Assembly: GCA_016721195.1 (NCBI GenBank)
Contig: JADKIO010000004.1
Span: forward strand, 1-64,000
Direction of reading: 5' to 3'
DNA: 64,000 nt
DNA from: Candidatus Geothrix skivensis
GTDB lineage: Bacteria; Acidobacteriota; Holophagae; Holophagales; Holophagaceae
Position 1 is the first letter of the stretch, and each line of letters opens with the position of its first letter. The translations under genes were made by a program, and so were the position numbers. Below are positions 51,213 to 61,751 of this stretch, one piece after another. Under the pieces are notes generated by a model. The model made no database searches. It was given only the letters and a program-made list of their open reading frames with translations, and was not told where the DNA came from.

Positions 51213-51998
51213 CTACTTCCCCGGGATCACGTGGAAGAGCACGGCAAAGACATGGCAGGCGCTGCCCCCGATGACGAAGAGGTGCCAGAGGGCGTGGTGG
51301 TAGCGCAGCTTCTCCAGGCTGTAGATGGCGGCGCCCAGGCTGTAGAACAGGCCACCACCGAAGAGCCAGTAGGCGCCATGGAGGGACAGGATCTTCTGCA
51401 GGGGCAGGCCACCGAGGAGGGCCCCCAGGATGGGCACGACGATGAGCCAGCCCATGAGCAGGTAGATGGTCGTGGAGATCCAGCCCATCCGCTTCACGAA
51501 GACCGGGTCCATGTCCGTGTCCGTGGGCAGGGCGTGCAGGTGGTCCACCGCCGGGGCCCGGAAGATCTGCTTGGCCAGGCGGGCGTAGAACACGGCCTTG
51601 AACACGATGCCCAGCACCGCCAGGCCCCAGATCAGGCCGAAGAGGGTCCAGCCCCAGCCGGGCCGCTGGCGGCCCAGGGCCGAGAGGCAGAAGGGCGTGT
51701 AGGTCCCGGCGATGAGCATGAAGATGGCCGAGTGGTCGAAGATCTTGAAGACCAGCTTCACCCGGGGCCCCCGGAAGGCGTGGTACAGCGTGGACATGAG
51801 GTAGAGCAGGATGAGGCTGGAGCCGAAGATGGCCCCGCCCACCACGTCCCGGGCCGTGCCGTTGCGGGCGGCGAAGACCACCATGAGCACCAGTCCCGCG
51901 ATGGACAGGGCCGTGCCCAGGCCGTGGGTGAGGCTGTTGGCCAACTCCTCCCCGCGGGTCTGCGTGGGGAGTCCGGTGATGGAAGCCGTGCGGGACAT
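51213..51998 (-). CDS. hemolysin III/PAQR-family membrane protein
   Basis: A 261-residue seven-helix membrane protein. NSLTHGLGTALSIAGL near the start, FDHSAIFMLIAGTYTPF and HALWHLFVIGGSACHVF hold the conserved His and Asp residues that form a metal site in the PAQR/alkaline ceramidase-like superfamily. The haemolysis name is historical; hydrolase activity on lipids is possible. The ATG at 51998 has GGAGG directly before it, closer than usual. The stop is three bases before the degenerate activator gene, so they are likely cotranscribed. Confidence 0.85.
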   Translation of the reverse strand: MSRTASITGLPTQTRGEELANSLTHGLGTALSIAGLVLMVVFAARNGTARDVVGGAIFGSSLILLYLMSTLYHAFRGPRVKLVFKIFDHSAIFMLIAGTYTPFCLSALGRQRPGWGWTLFGLIWGLAVLGIVFKAVFYARLAKQIFRAPAVDHLHALPTDTDMDPVFVKRMGWISTTIYLLMGWLIVVPILGALLGGLPLQKILSLHGAYWLFGGGLFYSLGAAIYSLEKLRYHHALWHLFVIGGSACHVFAVLFHVIPGK

Positions 51999-52044
51999 CC
52001 TCCAAGGATGACAGACTCTAGGGGTCTCTTCCCGGGGAGCCTCC

Positions 52045-53793
52045 CTGCGCCTTCCTCCGCTGCTGATCCTGCTGTTCACGCTGCTGGCCTCGGCCCAGCC
52101 ACCCTGCGGCGTGGTGGTGAGCCAGGAGCGCCTGGCCTCGGAGGTGGGTGCCCAGGTGCTGCGCGAGGGCGGCACGGCGGTGGATGCCGCCGTGGCCACG
52201 GCCTTCGCCCTGGCCGTGGTGCACCCGGCGGCAGGCAACCTGGGGGGCGGCGGCTTTCTGCTGTCGCGGCCTGCTTCGGGCCAGCCCACCTTCCTGGATT
52301 TCCGGGAGACCGCCCCGGCCGGGGCCCACCCCCGCATGTGGCTGAAGGAGGGCGTCTACGACGAGAAACTGCACCACGAGAGCCTGGCCTCGGTGGGGGT
52401 GCCGGGCACGGTGGCGGGGTTGCGCAGGGCCTGGCAGCGGGAAGGGCGGCTGCCCTGGGCGCGGCTGCTGAACCCCGCCATCCGCCTGGCCCGCGAGGGC
52501 TTCGTGCTGTCGGAGCACCAGGCCGCCAGCCTGGGGAAGCAACTGCCCGAGTTCCGGAGGCACGGGCCCACCCTGGCCCAGTTCAGCCGGTCGGGGGAGC
52601 CTCTGCGGGCGGGGGATCGGCTGGTGCAGCGGGAGCTGGCCAGGACGCTGCTGCGGCTGTCCCGCAACTGGAGCGACTTCTACCGGGGCGAGACCGCCCG
52701 GCTCATCCTGCGCGACATGAGGGCCAGCGGCGGGCTGATCACCGGCGCGGATCTGCGCGCCTACCGGCCCCGGTGGCGCGACGTGCTGCGGGGCACGTAC
52801 CGCGGCGTGGAGGTGCTGGCCGCACCACCCCCCAGCTCCGGGGGGCAGGTGCTGATCCAGGCGCTGAACGTACTCGAGGGCTACGACCTGAGGGCCGCCG
52901 GGTCCGGCTCCCCCCAGGCCCTCCACCTCGCGGCGGAGGCCCTGCGCCGGGCCTTCGCGGACCGGGCCCAGCACCTGGGTGACCCTGCCTTCAACCCCGG
53001 CATCCCCATGGCGCGGCTGCTGTCGAAGGCCTATGCCGCCGAGCTGCGGGCCACGATCCCGCTGGACCGCGCCTCGGTATCGGCGCCGGACCGCTTCGCC
53101 TGGACCAGGGACCGCCCCGACACCACGCACCTGTCCGTCCTGGACCGGAAGGGCAACGCCGTGAGCCTCACCTACACCCTGGAGGACAGTTACGGGCTCA
53201 AGCGCATCGTGCCCGGCGCGGGTTTCCTGCTGAACAACGAACTGGGGGACTTCAACGCCGGACCGGGCCTCACGGATGCCATGGGTCTCATCGGCACCGC
53301 GCCGAACCTGGCCCAGCCCGGGAAGCGGCCGCTGTCCAGCATGTGCCCCGTGATCCTCGTCAAGGAAGGCGCCGTGTTCATGGTGGCTGGCAGTCCCGGG
53401 GGGCGCACCATCCCCTCCACGGTGCTGGGCACGGTACTCGGTGTCGTGGACTTTGACCTGGACGCCCGGGCCGCCGTGGATGCCCTGCGCTTCCACCACC
53501 AGTGGCTGCCGGACCAGCTCCAGGTGGAGAGGGGCCTTCCGGCCGCGGTCAAGGAGGCCCTGCAGGCCATGGGCCACGCGCTCACCTTCGTCAAGCAGCA
53601 GGGCTGCGCCCAGGTGATCCTGGTGCGGAACGGCCTGGTCGAAGGCGCCGCGGATACGAAGCGGTGGCCCGATAGCGGGGTCGCGGTGGCGTCGGCGAAA
53701 GCAGAACGCCAACCGCAGAGACCGCTGATAACGCATAGAAATGCGCTGGTTGCGACCAATTTCAAGCAAGCTGAAAGATCTTTCAACCGTTGA
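52045..53793 (+). CDS. ggt: gamma-glutamyltransferase
   Basis: A periplasmic enzyme that cleaves glutathione and transfers the gamma-glutamyl group. TTHLSVLD holds the Thr nucleophile exposed after self-cleavage, and GVPGTVAGLRRAW and PLSSMCPVI are family blocks. The in-frame sequence before GTG 52111 codes RLPPLLILLFTLLASAQPP, a fine signal peptide. Its only start is CTG at 52045, with GGGGAG five bases ahead, so a CTG start is proposed; without it there would be no signal. The last about 30 residues (after SGVAVASAKAERQ) do not look like the family and read into intergenic-repeat-like DNA. Confidence 0.85.
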   Translation: MRLPPLLILLFTLLASAQPPCGVVVSQERLASEVGAQVLREGGTAVDAAVATAFALAVVHPAAGNLGGGGFLLSRPASGQPTFLDFRETAPAGAHPRMWLKEGVYDEKLHHESLASVGVPGTVAGLRRAWQREGRLPWARLLNPAIRLAREGFVLSEHQAASLGKQLPEFRRHGPTLAQFSRSGEPLRAGDRLVQRELARTLLRLSRNWSDFYRGETARLILRDMRASGGLITGADLRAYRPRWRDVLRGTYRGVEVLAAPPPSSGGQVLIQALNVLEGYDLRAAGSGSPQALHLAAEALRRAFADRAQHLGDPAFNPGIPMARLLSKAYAAELRATIPLDRASVSAPDRFAWTRDRPDTTHLSVLDRKGNAVSLTYTLEDSYGLKRIVPGAGFLLNNELGDFNAGPGLTDAMGLIGTAPNLAQPGKRPLSSMCPVILVKEGAVFMVAGSPGGRTIPSTVLGTVLGVVDFDLDARAAVDALRFHHQWLPDQLQVERGLPAAVKEALQAMGHALTFVKQQGCAQVILVRNGLVEGAADTKRWPDSGVAVASAKAERQPQRPLITHRNALVATNFKQAERSFNR

Positions 53794-53882
53794 TCACCGG
53801 CTAAATTCAGTTTCTCTTTTTCCGCACTCTCGGTGCTCTCTGCAGTGAGCAAACAGTCGCGTAGATTCAGGTCCATCCAGAC

Positions 53883-53979
53883 ATGACGAAGCCCCCTCGC
53901 GGGGGCCTCGTCATTGGGTTTGGAACGACTACTGTTCGCGTTCTGCTCTGTTGAACGCGTCGGCCAGGGTTGCCTTCCT
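53883..53979 (-). pseudogene. relic copy of the rpsA 3' end and terminator
   Basis: On the minus strand 53979-53929 reads RKATLADAFNRAEREQ and a TAG stop. The real rpsA ends KKATLADAFNKAEREE-stop. Five codons differ synonymously and three give K/R or E/Q changes. A hairpin (53883-53896, 53901-53914, one mismatch) lies where the rpsA terminator lies relative to its stop. The duplicated stretch is therefore about 100 bases, some 340 bases downstream of the true end. Confidence 0.75.
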
Positions 53980-53982
53980 CTT

Positions 53983-54208
53983 CGCATCCCTGCGGGATGC
54001 TCAGACCTCCAACCTCATCTTCTGTTTATCAGGTGAACGAAGTCGGTCGAAGACAGGCCAGGCTCCGGACATGGGTCGTTCTCTTCGCATCCCTGCGGGA
54101 TGCTCAGACCTCCAACCTCATCTTCTGTTTATCAGGTGAACGAAGTCGGTCGAAGACAGGCCAGGCTCCGGACATGGGTCGTTCTCTTCGCATCCCTGCG
54201 GGATGCTC
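53983..54208. repeat. 103-bp tandem direct repeat, 2.2 copies
   Basis: The unit begins CGCATCCCTGCGGGATGCTC at 53983 and again at 54086, and its first 20 bases recur from 54189. The first two copies appear identical. Each contains the hairpin GCATCCC-TGC-GGGATGC. 103 is not a multiple of three, so it is not a coding repeat. Confidence 0.9.
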
Positions 54209-54224
54209 GGACTTCTCCATCTAC

Positions 54225-54252
54225 GACGAGGCCCCCATTCGGGGGCCTCGTC
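54225..54252 (-). terminator. rpsA terminator hairpin
   Basis: GACGAGGCCCCC (54225-54236), loop ATTC, and its exact complement (54241-54252): a 12-bp stem 17 bases after the rpsA stop. No clear T-run. Confidence 0.75.
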
Positions 54253-54268
54253 TTTGGGCTCGGAACGA

Positions 54269-56029
54269 CTATTCTTCGCGCTCCGCCTTGTTGAATGCGT
54301 CAGCCAGGGTGGCCTTCTTGAACTCGGGCTGGCGGGCCTTGGCGGCATCGAGATCACCGCGCTCCTGATCCTGCTCCAGCTGCTTGACGGAGAGGCCGAT
54401 GCGGCGCTCGGTGGGATCGAGCTTCACGATCTTCATGGTGAGGTCCTGGCCGGCGGCGAACTCCTTCTGGATGTCCTCCACCCGCTTGCGACTCAGCTCG
54501 GAGACGTGCACCAGACCCTCGATGCCGTCGCCAAGATCGACGAAGGCGCCGAAATCGGTCAGGCGGGCGATCTTGCCGGTGATGACGGTGCCCACGCTGT
54601 GGTTCTCGAAGAAGATCTCCCAGACGTTGGGCTCCATCTGCTTCACGCCGAGGCTCATGCGCTGGGCCAGGGGATCCAGGTTGAGGACCTTGGCGGTGAC
54701 TTCGTCGCCCTTCTTCACGATCTCGCCGGGGTGCTTGATCTTCTTGGTCCAGCTGAAGTCGGACACGTGGATCAGGCCGTCGATGCCCTCTTCCAGCTCG
54801 ATGAAGGCGCCGAACTCCGTGATGTTGCGCACGGTGCCCGTGACGATCATGCCGGGCTGGTACTTCTCGGCGATGGCCATCCAGGGGTTGGGGGTGATCT
54901 GCTTCATGCCGAGGCTGATGCGGCGGTTCTCGCTGTCCACCTGCAGGATGATGGCTTCCACCTGGTCGCCCAGATTGACCATGCCCTTGGCGGACTTGAC
55001 CTTCTTGGTCCAGCTCATCTCGGAGACGTGCACCAGGCCCTCGATGCCGGGCTCCAGTTCCACGAATGCGCCGTAGTCGGTGATGGAGACGACCTTGCCC
55101 TTGACCGTGGCCTGAAGGGGGTAGCGGTCCTCGACGGAAAGCCAGGGATCGGGGAACTTCTGCTTGTAGCCCAGGGAGACGCGCTCGGTCTCCTTGTCGT
55201 ACTTGAGCACGGCCACTTCGACCTTGTCGCCCACCTGGAACATTTCGCTGGGGTGGTTGAGCCGGCCCCAGGACATGTCGGTGATGTGCAGCAGGCCGTC
55301 CACGCCACCGAGGTCGACGAAGGCGCCGTACTCGGTGATGTTCTTGATGGCGCCCTCGACCAGCTTGCCTTCCTCGAGGCCCGCAAGGGTCTCTTCCTTC
55401 AGGCTCGCGTTGATGGTCTCCAGGAACAGCTTGCGGGACAGCACGATGTTGCCGCGGCGGCGGTTGACCTTGATCACCTTCATGTCGAAGGACTTGCCGA
55501 GGTAGGGATCGAGGTTGCGGACGGGCTTCATGTCCACCTGGCTGCCGGGCAGGAAGGCGCGGATGCCGATATCGACCGCCAGACCGCCCTTGACCTTCTC
55601 GAGCACGGTGCCGTGCACGGTCATGTTGGAACGGAAGGCCTTCTCGACCTCATCCCAGATCTTCATCTTCTCGGCGCGCTCGCGGCTGAGGCGCACGTTG
55701 CCGTTGGCGTCCTCGAGCATCTCGAGAAGCACTTCGACGACCTCGCCCACCTGGACACCCTGCGTGCCGTCGGGGTTGTTGAACTCGTCGAGGTTGACGG
55801 TGCCCGACCCCTTGTAGCCGATGTCGACGATGACGTCCTTGCCGCGGATCTCCACGACGACGCCCCGCACGACCTCTTCCTCGCGGAGGCCACGGGTCTC
55901 ACCCTGCAGCGCGGCCATGAACTCCTGGCCTTCGTCGGTGCCATCCTCGATGTACCCCGAGTCGAGCACGGTGATCCGGCCCATCTGCTTGGAGCCTAGG
56001 CCCTTGATGATTGATTCTAACTTGGACAT
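54269..56029 (-). CDS. rpsA: 30S ribosomal protein S1
   Basis: A 586-residue RNA-binding protein that docks mRNA on the small subunit. Six S1 domains are visible, each with the G-x-V...G-A-F-V-D/E-L pattern. Domains 1-2 are the divergent ribosome-binding pair (VRGVVVEIRGKDVIVDIGYK; VHGTVLEKVKGGLAVDIGIR), and domains 3-6 are close repeats such as ITEYGAFVDLGGVDGLLHIT. Length and order match the long S1 form. GAGGTGG stands seven bases ahead of the ATG at 56029. Divergent from the NRDE gene. The 3' end is duplicated as a relic 340 bases downstream. Confidence 0.96.
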   Translation of the reverse strand: MSKLESIIKGLGSKQMGRITVLDSGYIEDGTDEGQEFMAALQGETRGLREEEVVRGVVVEIRGKDVIVDIGYKGSGTVNLDEFNNPDGTQGVQVGEVVEVLLEMLEDANGNVRLSRERAEKMKIWDEVEKAFRSNMTVHGTVLEKVKGGLAVDIGIRAFLPGSQVDMKPVRNLDPYLGKSFDMKVIKVNRRRGNIVLSRKLFLETINASLKEETLAGLEEGKLVEGAIKNITEYGAFVDLGGVDGLLHITDMSWGRLNHPSEMFQVGDKVEVAVLKYDKETERVSLGYKQKFPDPWLSVEDRYPLQATVKGKVVSITDYGAFVELEPGIEGLVHVSEMSWTKKVKSAKGMVNLGDQVEAIILQVDSENRRISLGMKQITPNPWMAIAEKYQPGMIVTGTVRNITEFGAFIELEEGIDGLIHVSDFSWTKKIKHPGEIVKKGDEVTAKVLNLDPLAQRMSLGVKQMEPNVWEIFFENHSVGTVITGKIARLTDFGAFVDLGDGIEGLVHVSELSRKRVEDIQKEFAAGQDLTMKIVKLDPTERRIGLSVKQLEQDQERGDLDAAKARQPEFKKATLADAFNKAEREE

Positions 56030-56173
56030 GTAAGTCCACCTCTTTGGTTAGCCCCCGCGCTCTGGCGGTGGGCTGGAATCCCGGCACACGAAGTCCGGCA
56101 GAACGCCTAGGTTATCCCAGAAATCCAGAAGGAGCCAGGAAATGTAATGGAAGGGTCTGGGTACCATTGAAGG

Positions 56174-56917
56174 ATGTGTCTGATCGCTTTCCGCTGGCAG
56201 CCTGCTGGCCCGGTTCCCCTGCTCCTGGTAGGGAACCGGGACGAGTTCTATGAGCGCCCCACGGCGCCCCTGGCCTGGTGGGAGGACGGAGCCATCCTGG
56301 CAGGGCGGGATCTCCGGGCCGGAGGCACCTGGCTGGGGGTGAGCCGTGCGGGCCGCTGCGCGGTCATCACCAACCACCGGAATCCCAGCCTGACGAGTCC
56401 GGGCCGGCTTTCCCGGGGGCAGCTCCCCGTGCGGTTCCTTGCGGGGACGCACACGGCGGAAGCCTTCCTCGGGGAGCTCCAGAAGGAGGCGGACCGCTAC
56501 AACCCCTTCAACCTGCTGCTGTTCGATGGCAAGGACCTGCTGGGCTTCGAAAGCCGCCATGGGCGTGTGTGCGCCTTCACTCCCGGAATCCATGGGTTTT
56601 CCAACGGCGATTTCGATGAACCCTGGCCCAAGGTCGAGGCCCTCAAGGCGGGGCTGGCGGGGGCTTCGGGGGGCGATGCAGCCCTCCTGGCCCTGCTGGG
56701 GGAGGCACGGCCCTCCCCCGATGAGCGCCTGCCGCGCACCGGCATTCCCATCGAGCTCGAACGGACCCTTTCGGCGGCCTTCATCCGCACGCCCACCTAT
56801 GGCACTCGAGCCTCGTCGATCCTCCGCCTGGGGCGCGAGGCCGTGTCCATCCTCGAGCAGAGGTTCACCTTCAAAGGGCCGGAGGCGAAGACGGAGCTCC
56901 GGTTCCAGAGGGGCTGA
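56174..56917 (+). CDS. NRDE (TANGO2-like) family protein
   Basis: A 247-residue protein beginning MCLIAFRWQPAG, with GNRDEFYERPTAPLAWW (residues 20-36), the NRDE motif that names the family, then ITNHRNP. The second residue is Cys, as in N-terminal nucleophile-like members. The eukaryotic homologue TANGO2 has been linked to haem or lipid handling; the bacterial role is unknown. AAGG lies directly before the ATG, so the start is not firmly set, though Cys2 supports it. It is convergent with the suf operon, ending six bases before nfu. Confidence 0.88.
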   Translation: MCLIAFRWQPAGPVPLLLVGNRDEFYERPTAPLAWWEDGAILAGRDLRAGGTWLGVSRAGRCAVITNHRNPSLTSPGRLSRGQLPVRFLAGTHTAEAFLGELQKEADRYNPFNLLLFDGKDLLGFESRHGRVCAFTPGIHGFSNGDFDEPWPKVEALKAGLAGASGGDAALLALLGEARPSPDERLPRTGIPIELERTLSAAFIRTPTYGTRASSILRLGREAVSILEQRFTFKGPEAKTELRFQRG

Positions 56918-56923
56918 GGTGAC

Positions 56924-57481
56924 CTAGACCGAGATCACCACGATCTCGGGATCCACTTCCTTCTGCAGCATGCCCTCGATGGCCACCAGGGTGCCCGTGA
57001 GGCTGGCGGGGCAGCTGCCGCAGGCGCCCACATAACGGATCATCACCTGCTTCTCGTGGCGGCCCACCAGCTCGAGGCCTCCGCCGTCCGCAGCCAGGGC
57101 CGGCAGGATGGAGCTTTCCAGCACCATGCGAATGTCCCGCAGCATGGGATCGTTCTCGTCCTCGACCTTGGTGAACACCTTGGCCGCGACCGGAGCGCCG
57201 GTCTGGCCCCCCAGTCCCGCGGCGGCGCGGATGGGCGCCGCCAGCAGGGGCAGCATCTCGGGCCAGCCCTTGTCGTCGGTCTTGGTGACGGTGAGGAACT
57301 TGTCCTGCATGAACACCGAGGTGACATTCCCCACGGCGAAGAGGTTCTTCGCCAGCTCGTCGTGTTCCGCGGTCTCCGCATTGGGGAAGGACTTGGGGAA
57401 GCCCACGGCCACGGCTTCCTTCAACACGAACTTCACCGCGTTGGGGTTGGGAGTGTATTCGATCTCGGCGATCTTGGGCAT
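56924..57481 (-). CDS. NfuA-type Fe-S carrier
   Basis: A 185-residue Fe-S cluster carrier. Residues 1-90 are the Nfu N-terminal domain (IEYTPNPNAVKFVLKEAVAV), and the C-terminal NifU domain has Cys154 and Cys157 (ACGSCPAS), which bind a [4Fe-4S] cluster between two subunits. It hands clusters from the SUF scaffold to target proteins. ATG at 57481 starts the family-typical region. It begins three bases after the previous stop and is the last gene of the suf operon. Confidence 0.9.
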   Translation of the reverse strand: MPKIAEIEYTPNPNAVKFVLKEAVAVGFPKSFPNAETAEHDELAKNLFAVGNVTSVFMQDKFLTVTKTDDKGWPEMLPLLAAPIRAAAGLGGQTGAPVAAKVFTKVEDENDPMLRDIRMVLESSILPALAADGGGLELVGRHEKQVMIRYVGACGSCPASLTGTLVAIEGMLQKEVDPEIVVISV

Positions 57482-57483
57482 GT

Positions 57484-58020
57484 TTAGGGCTTTATGAAGC
57501 GGCCCTCTCGGAACCGCAGAAGGAGGCAAGGGTTATGGACCTTGCCTTCGGGTAGCTGGTGACCCACGAAAAGTCCGTTGGCCACGACATCGGAGCCCGC
57601 GGCGGGTAGCGGGGCTTTCGAATCGAGGGCCAAGTCGATCTCAACCTGCCGCCTGGTGCCTTCCGACTCTTCGCTGGTGGCACGGAGGTTATCGGCCGCC
57701 AGGGTCCATCCGGCTCCTCCGTCCATGGACCGAGTGGGAAAGCTTACGATCTGTCCCTCGAGGGGTTGAAGGACTGCCCCGGCCTTGCCAAGGCTGAGGC
57801 GTCGCTGGAAGGTGGCACCTGCCACAGCCCGCAAAACCATCCAACGCAGCTTGGCGCGAGTGGCTTCGGGGATGCCCTCACCCCGCAGCATCGTCTGGCT
57901 GCGCTGCAACAGCTCCATCCAATCACCGCGCTCGAGGATCGGGAAGAGGCTGATGATTACGACCTCCGGGTCGGCCTGGACTAGGCCGGGTTGGGAGATG
58001 AGGAGCGGGATCACCATCAT
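57484..58020 (-). CDS. uncharacterised 178-residue protein inside the suf operon
   Basis: I do not recognise this protein. It starts MMVIPLLISQPGLVQADPEV, with short helices (ILERGDWMELLQRSQTMLRG) and a beta-rich C-terminal half (VEIDLALDSKAPLPAAGSDV; LLLRFREGRFIKP). It has no Cys motif for cluster binding, no signal peptide and no membrane helix. The ATG at 58020 overlaps the sufU stop (ATGA), and nfu follows three bases after its stop. That tight packing suggests a role in cluster assembly or delivery. Confidence 0.75.
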   Translation of the reverse strand: MMVIPLLISQPGLVQADPEVVIISLFPILERGDWMELLQRSQTMLRGEGIPEATRAKLRWMVLRAVAGATFQRRLSLGKAGAVLQPLEGQIVSFPTRSMDGGAGWTLAADNLRATSEESEGTRRQVEIDLALDSKAPLPAAGSDVVANGLFVGHQLPEGKVHNPCLLLRFREGRFIKP

Positions 58021-58462
58021 TCGGTACTCGCTTCTTCCTCGCCCTTCAATGCGGCGTGCAGGGTGGCCCAGGGGAGGACGGCGCACTTCACGCGGCTGGG
58101 CAGATCCTTGACGCCGCTGAAGAGGGTGAGCTTGCCCAGCAGCGGTGTCTGGGTGCCGGGCTCCAGTTCGCCTCGCACCATGCCTCGGAACTGCTCGGCC
58201 ATGGCCTCGGCCTCGGCCACGGGCTTCCCCTTCACGGCGCCGGTCATGAGGCTGGCGCTGGCCACGTCGATGGCGCAGCCACTGCCGGTGAACTTGATGT
58301 CCTGCACCAGACCGTTCTCGATGATGAGGGTGAGGTCCAGCTCATCCCCGCAGAGCGGGTTGTGACCCTCCGCATGATGGGTACAGGCCTCCAGCTTCCC
58401 GAAGTTCCGGGGCTTCTTGTTGTGCTCCAGGATCACCTGCTGGTAGAGCTCGCGGGGGTCGC

Positions 58463-58466
<4 letters not shown>
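58017..58466 (-). CDS. sufU: SufU sulfur-transfer protein
   Basis: A 149-residue zinc-binding SufU-type protein. Cys39 with Asp41 in NPLCGDELD, Cys64 in GSGCAI and Cys128 in VKCAVLPW are the conserved ligands. The insert between the second and third cysteines is longer than in IscU, the mark of SufU. It accepts sulfur from SufS and passes it to SufBCD. Start and stop overlap the flanking genes by four bases. Confidence 0.93.
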
Positions 58467-59694
<1,228 letters not shown>

Positions 59695-59698
<4 letters not shown>

Positions 59699-60968
59699 GC
59701 GAAGTCCCCCAGCGAAGCGGCCTGGGTACGGGCCATGACGAGCTGGCGCAGGGTCCGCCGCAGGCTGGCCACGGGGATGTGCGTGAGCACGTCTGCCGCA
59801 AAGCCGTAGGTGAGGAGGTTGCGGGCGTCGTCGGCGTTCAGGCCGCGGCTCTGCAGGTAGAAGAGCTCCTCCGGATCGAGCGCACCCACGGTGGCGCCGT
59901 GGCTGCACTTCACATCGTCGGCATAGATCTCCAGCTGGGGTTTGGTATCCACCCGGGCCGTCTCGGAGAGGAGGAGGTTGCGGCTCTGCTGTTTCGCATC
60001 GGTGCCCTGGGCCTTGGGCGCCACCAGGACCTGGCCATTGAAGATGGCGCGAGCATGGCCATCCACGATGCACTTGTGCAGCTGGTGGCTGCTGGCGTGC
60101 GGCTCGGCATGGAGCATGAAGCTGTGCGTATCCGCCACCTGGGCTCCATCCAGCAGGGCGAGCCCATCCAGGGTGGCCTCGGCGCCCTCGGCCAGGCGCA
60201 CCCAGGGCTGCTGGCGGGAGAGCCGGGCGCCGAAGCTCAGCGTCCGGGAGTGGTACTGGCCGCCCTTGGCCACCTCGGCCTTGAGGGTGCCCAGGTGGAA
60301 GGCCTCATCACTGTCTCGCTGGACCCGTTCGTGGTGGAGGATGGCGCCTTCGGCTAGGCGGATTTCCACCACGGGGCAGGTCAGGTATGTGCCCTTGCCG
60401 TGATGCTCCTCCACCAGTTCCAGCTCGGCGCCGCGCTCCAGGACCACCATGAGCCGCGGGAAGACGGCGATGGGCGTTTCGGCCTTCGTGATGAAGAGCA
60501 GGTGCAGGGGCAGGGCCACCTTCATGTTCTTGGGCACCAGGAGGACGGCGCCATCCTCGAAGCGGGCGGTGTTGAGGTCCTCGAAGGGGCTCTGGTTGTG
60601 GGTAGGGCCCACCATGCCGAGGGCGTGGCAGGCCTCGCTGGCCGTGGACAGGGGCAGGAAGCGCACGCCCGCAGCCACCGCCGAGGCGCAACTGGCGTGG
60701 GGGGCGTGGTGCCCGTTCACGAAGACCTGGCGGGTGCCCACCATCTCGGGCAGCAGGTGCCCGCTGATGTCCACCGTGGCCTTCGGCGCAGGGCCGAAGG
60801 TGATTCCGGCCAGGGCCTTCAGATCTGTGTACTTCCAGTCCTCGTCGCTGGTGGTGGGCAGATCGCGCCTCGCCAGCCGGGCTTCTGCCTCCTCTCGCAG
60901 CTTTTCCCACTCAGCGGGCCTTGGGCCGCTGAGCAGGTCGGAGAGCAGGTTCGAGGCAACAGCCGAGG

Positions 60969-60972
<4 letters not shown>
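59695..60972 (-). CDS. sufD: SufD scaffold subunit
   Basis: A 425-residue beta-helix protein that pairs with SufB in the SufBC2D scaffold. DLPTTSDEDWKYTDLKALAG is the N-terminal helical block. DDVKCSHGATVGALDPEELF and LQSRGLNADDARNLLTYGFA are the C-terminal SufBD signature. The middle holds the parallel beta-helix. Overlaps sufC upstream and sufS downstream by four bases each. Confidence 0.94.

Positions 60973-61747
<775 letters not shown>

Positions 61748-61751
<4 letters not shown>

Larger units (their letters stand above)
53794..54268. other. repeat zone downstream of ggt and rpsA
   Basis: 475 bases with no intact gene. From left: an AT-richer tail after ggt, a near-perfect hairpin (53883-53914), a relic of the rpsA 3' end, two and a fifth copies of a 103-base tandem repeat, then the real rpsA terminator (54225-54252). 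Open frames here that repeat a peptide in register come only from the tandem repeat. Confidence 0.75.

Noticed and set aside
53983..54208. CRISPR array
   Set aside because: The copies are contiguous, 103 bp long and identical, with no unique spacers.
53951..54294. Repeat peptide gene in the 103-bp tandem zone
   Set aside because: The unit is not a multiple of three, so the repeated peptide appears in successive frames, and no ribosome-binding site supports it.
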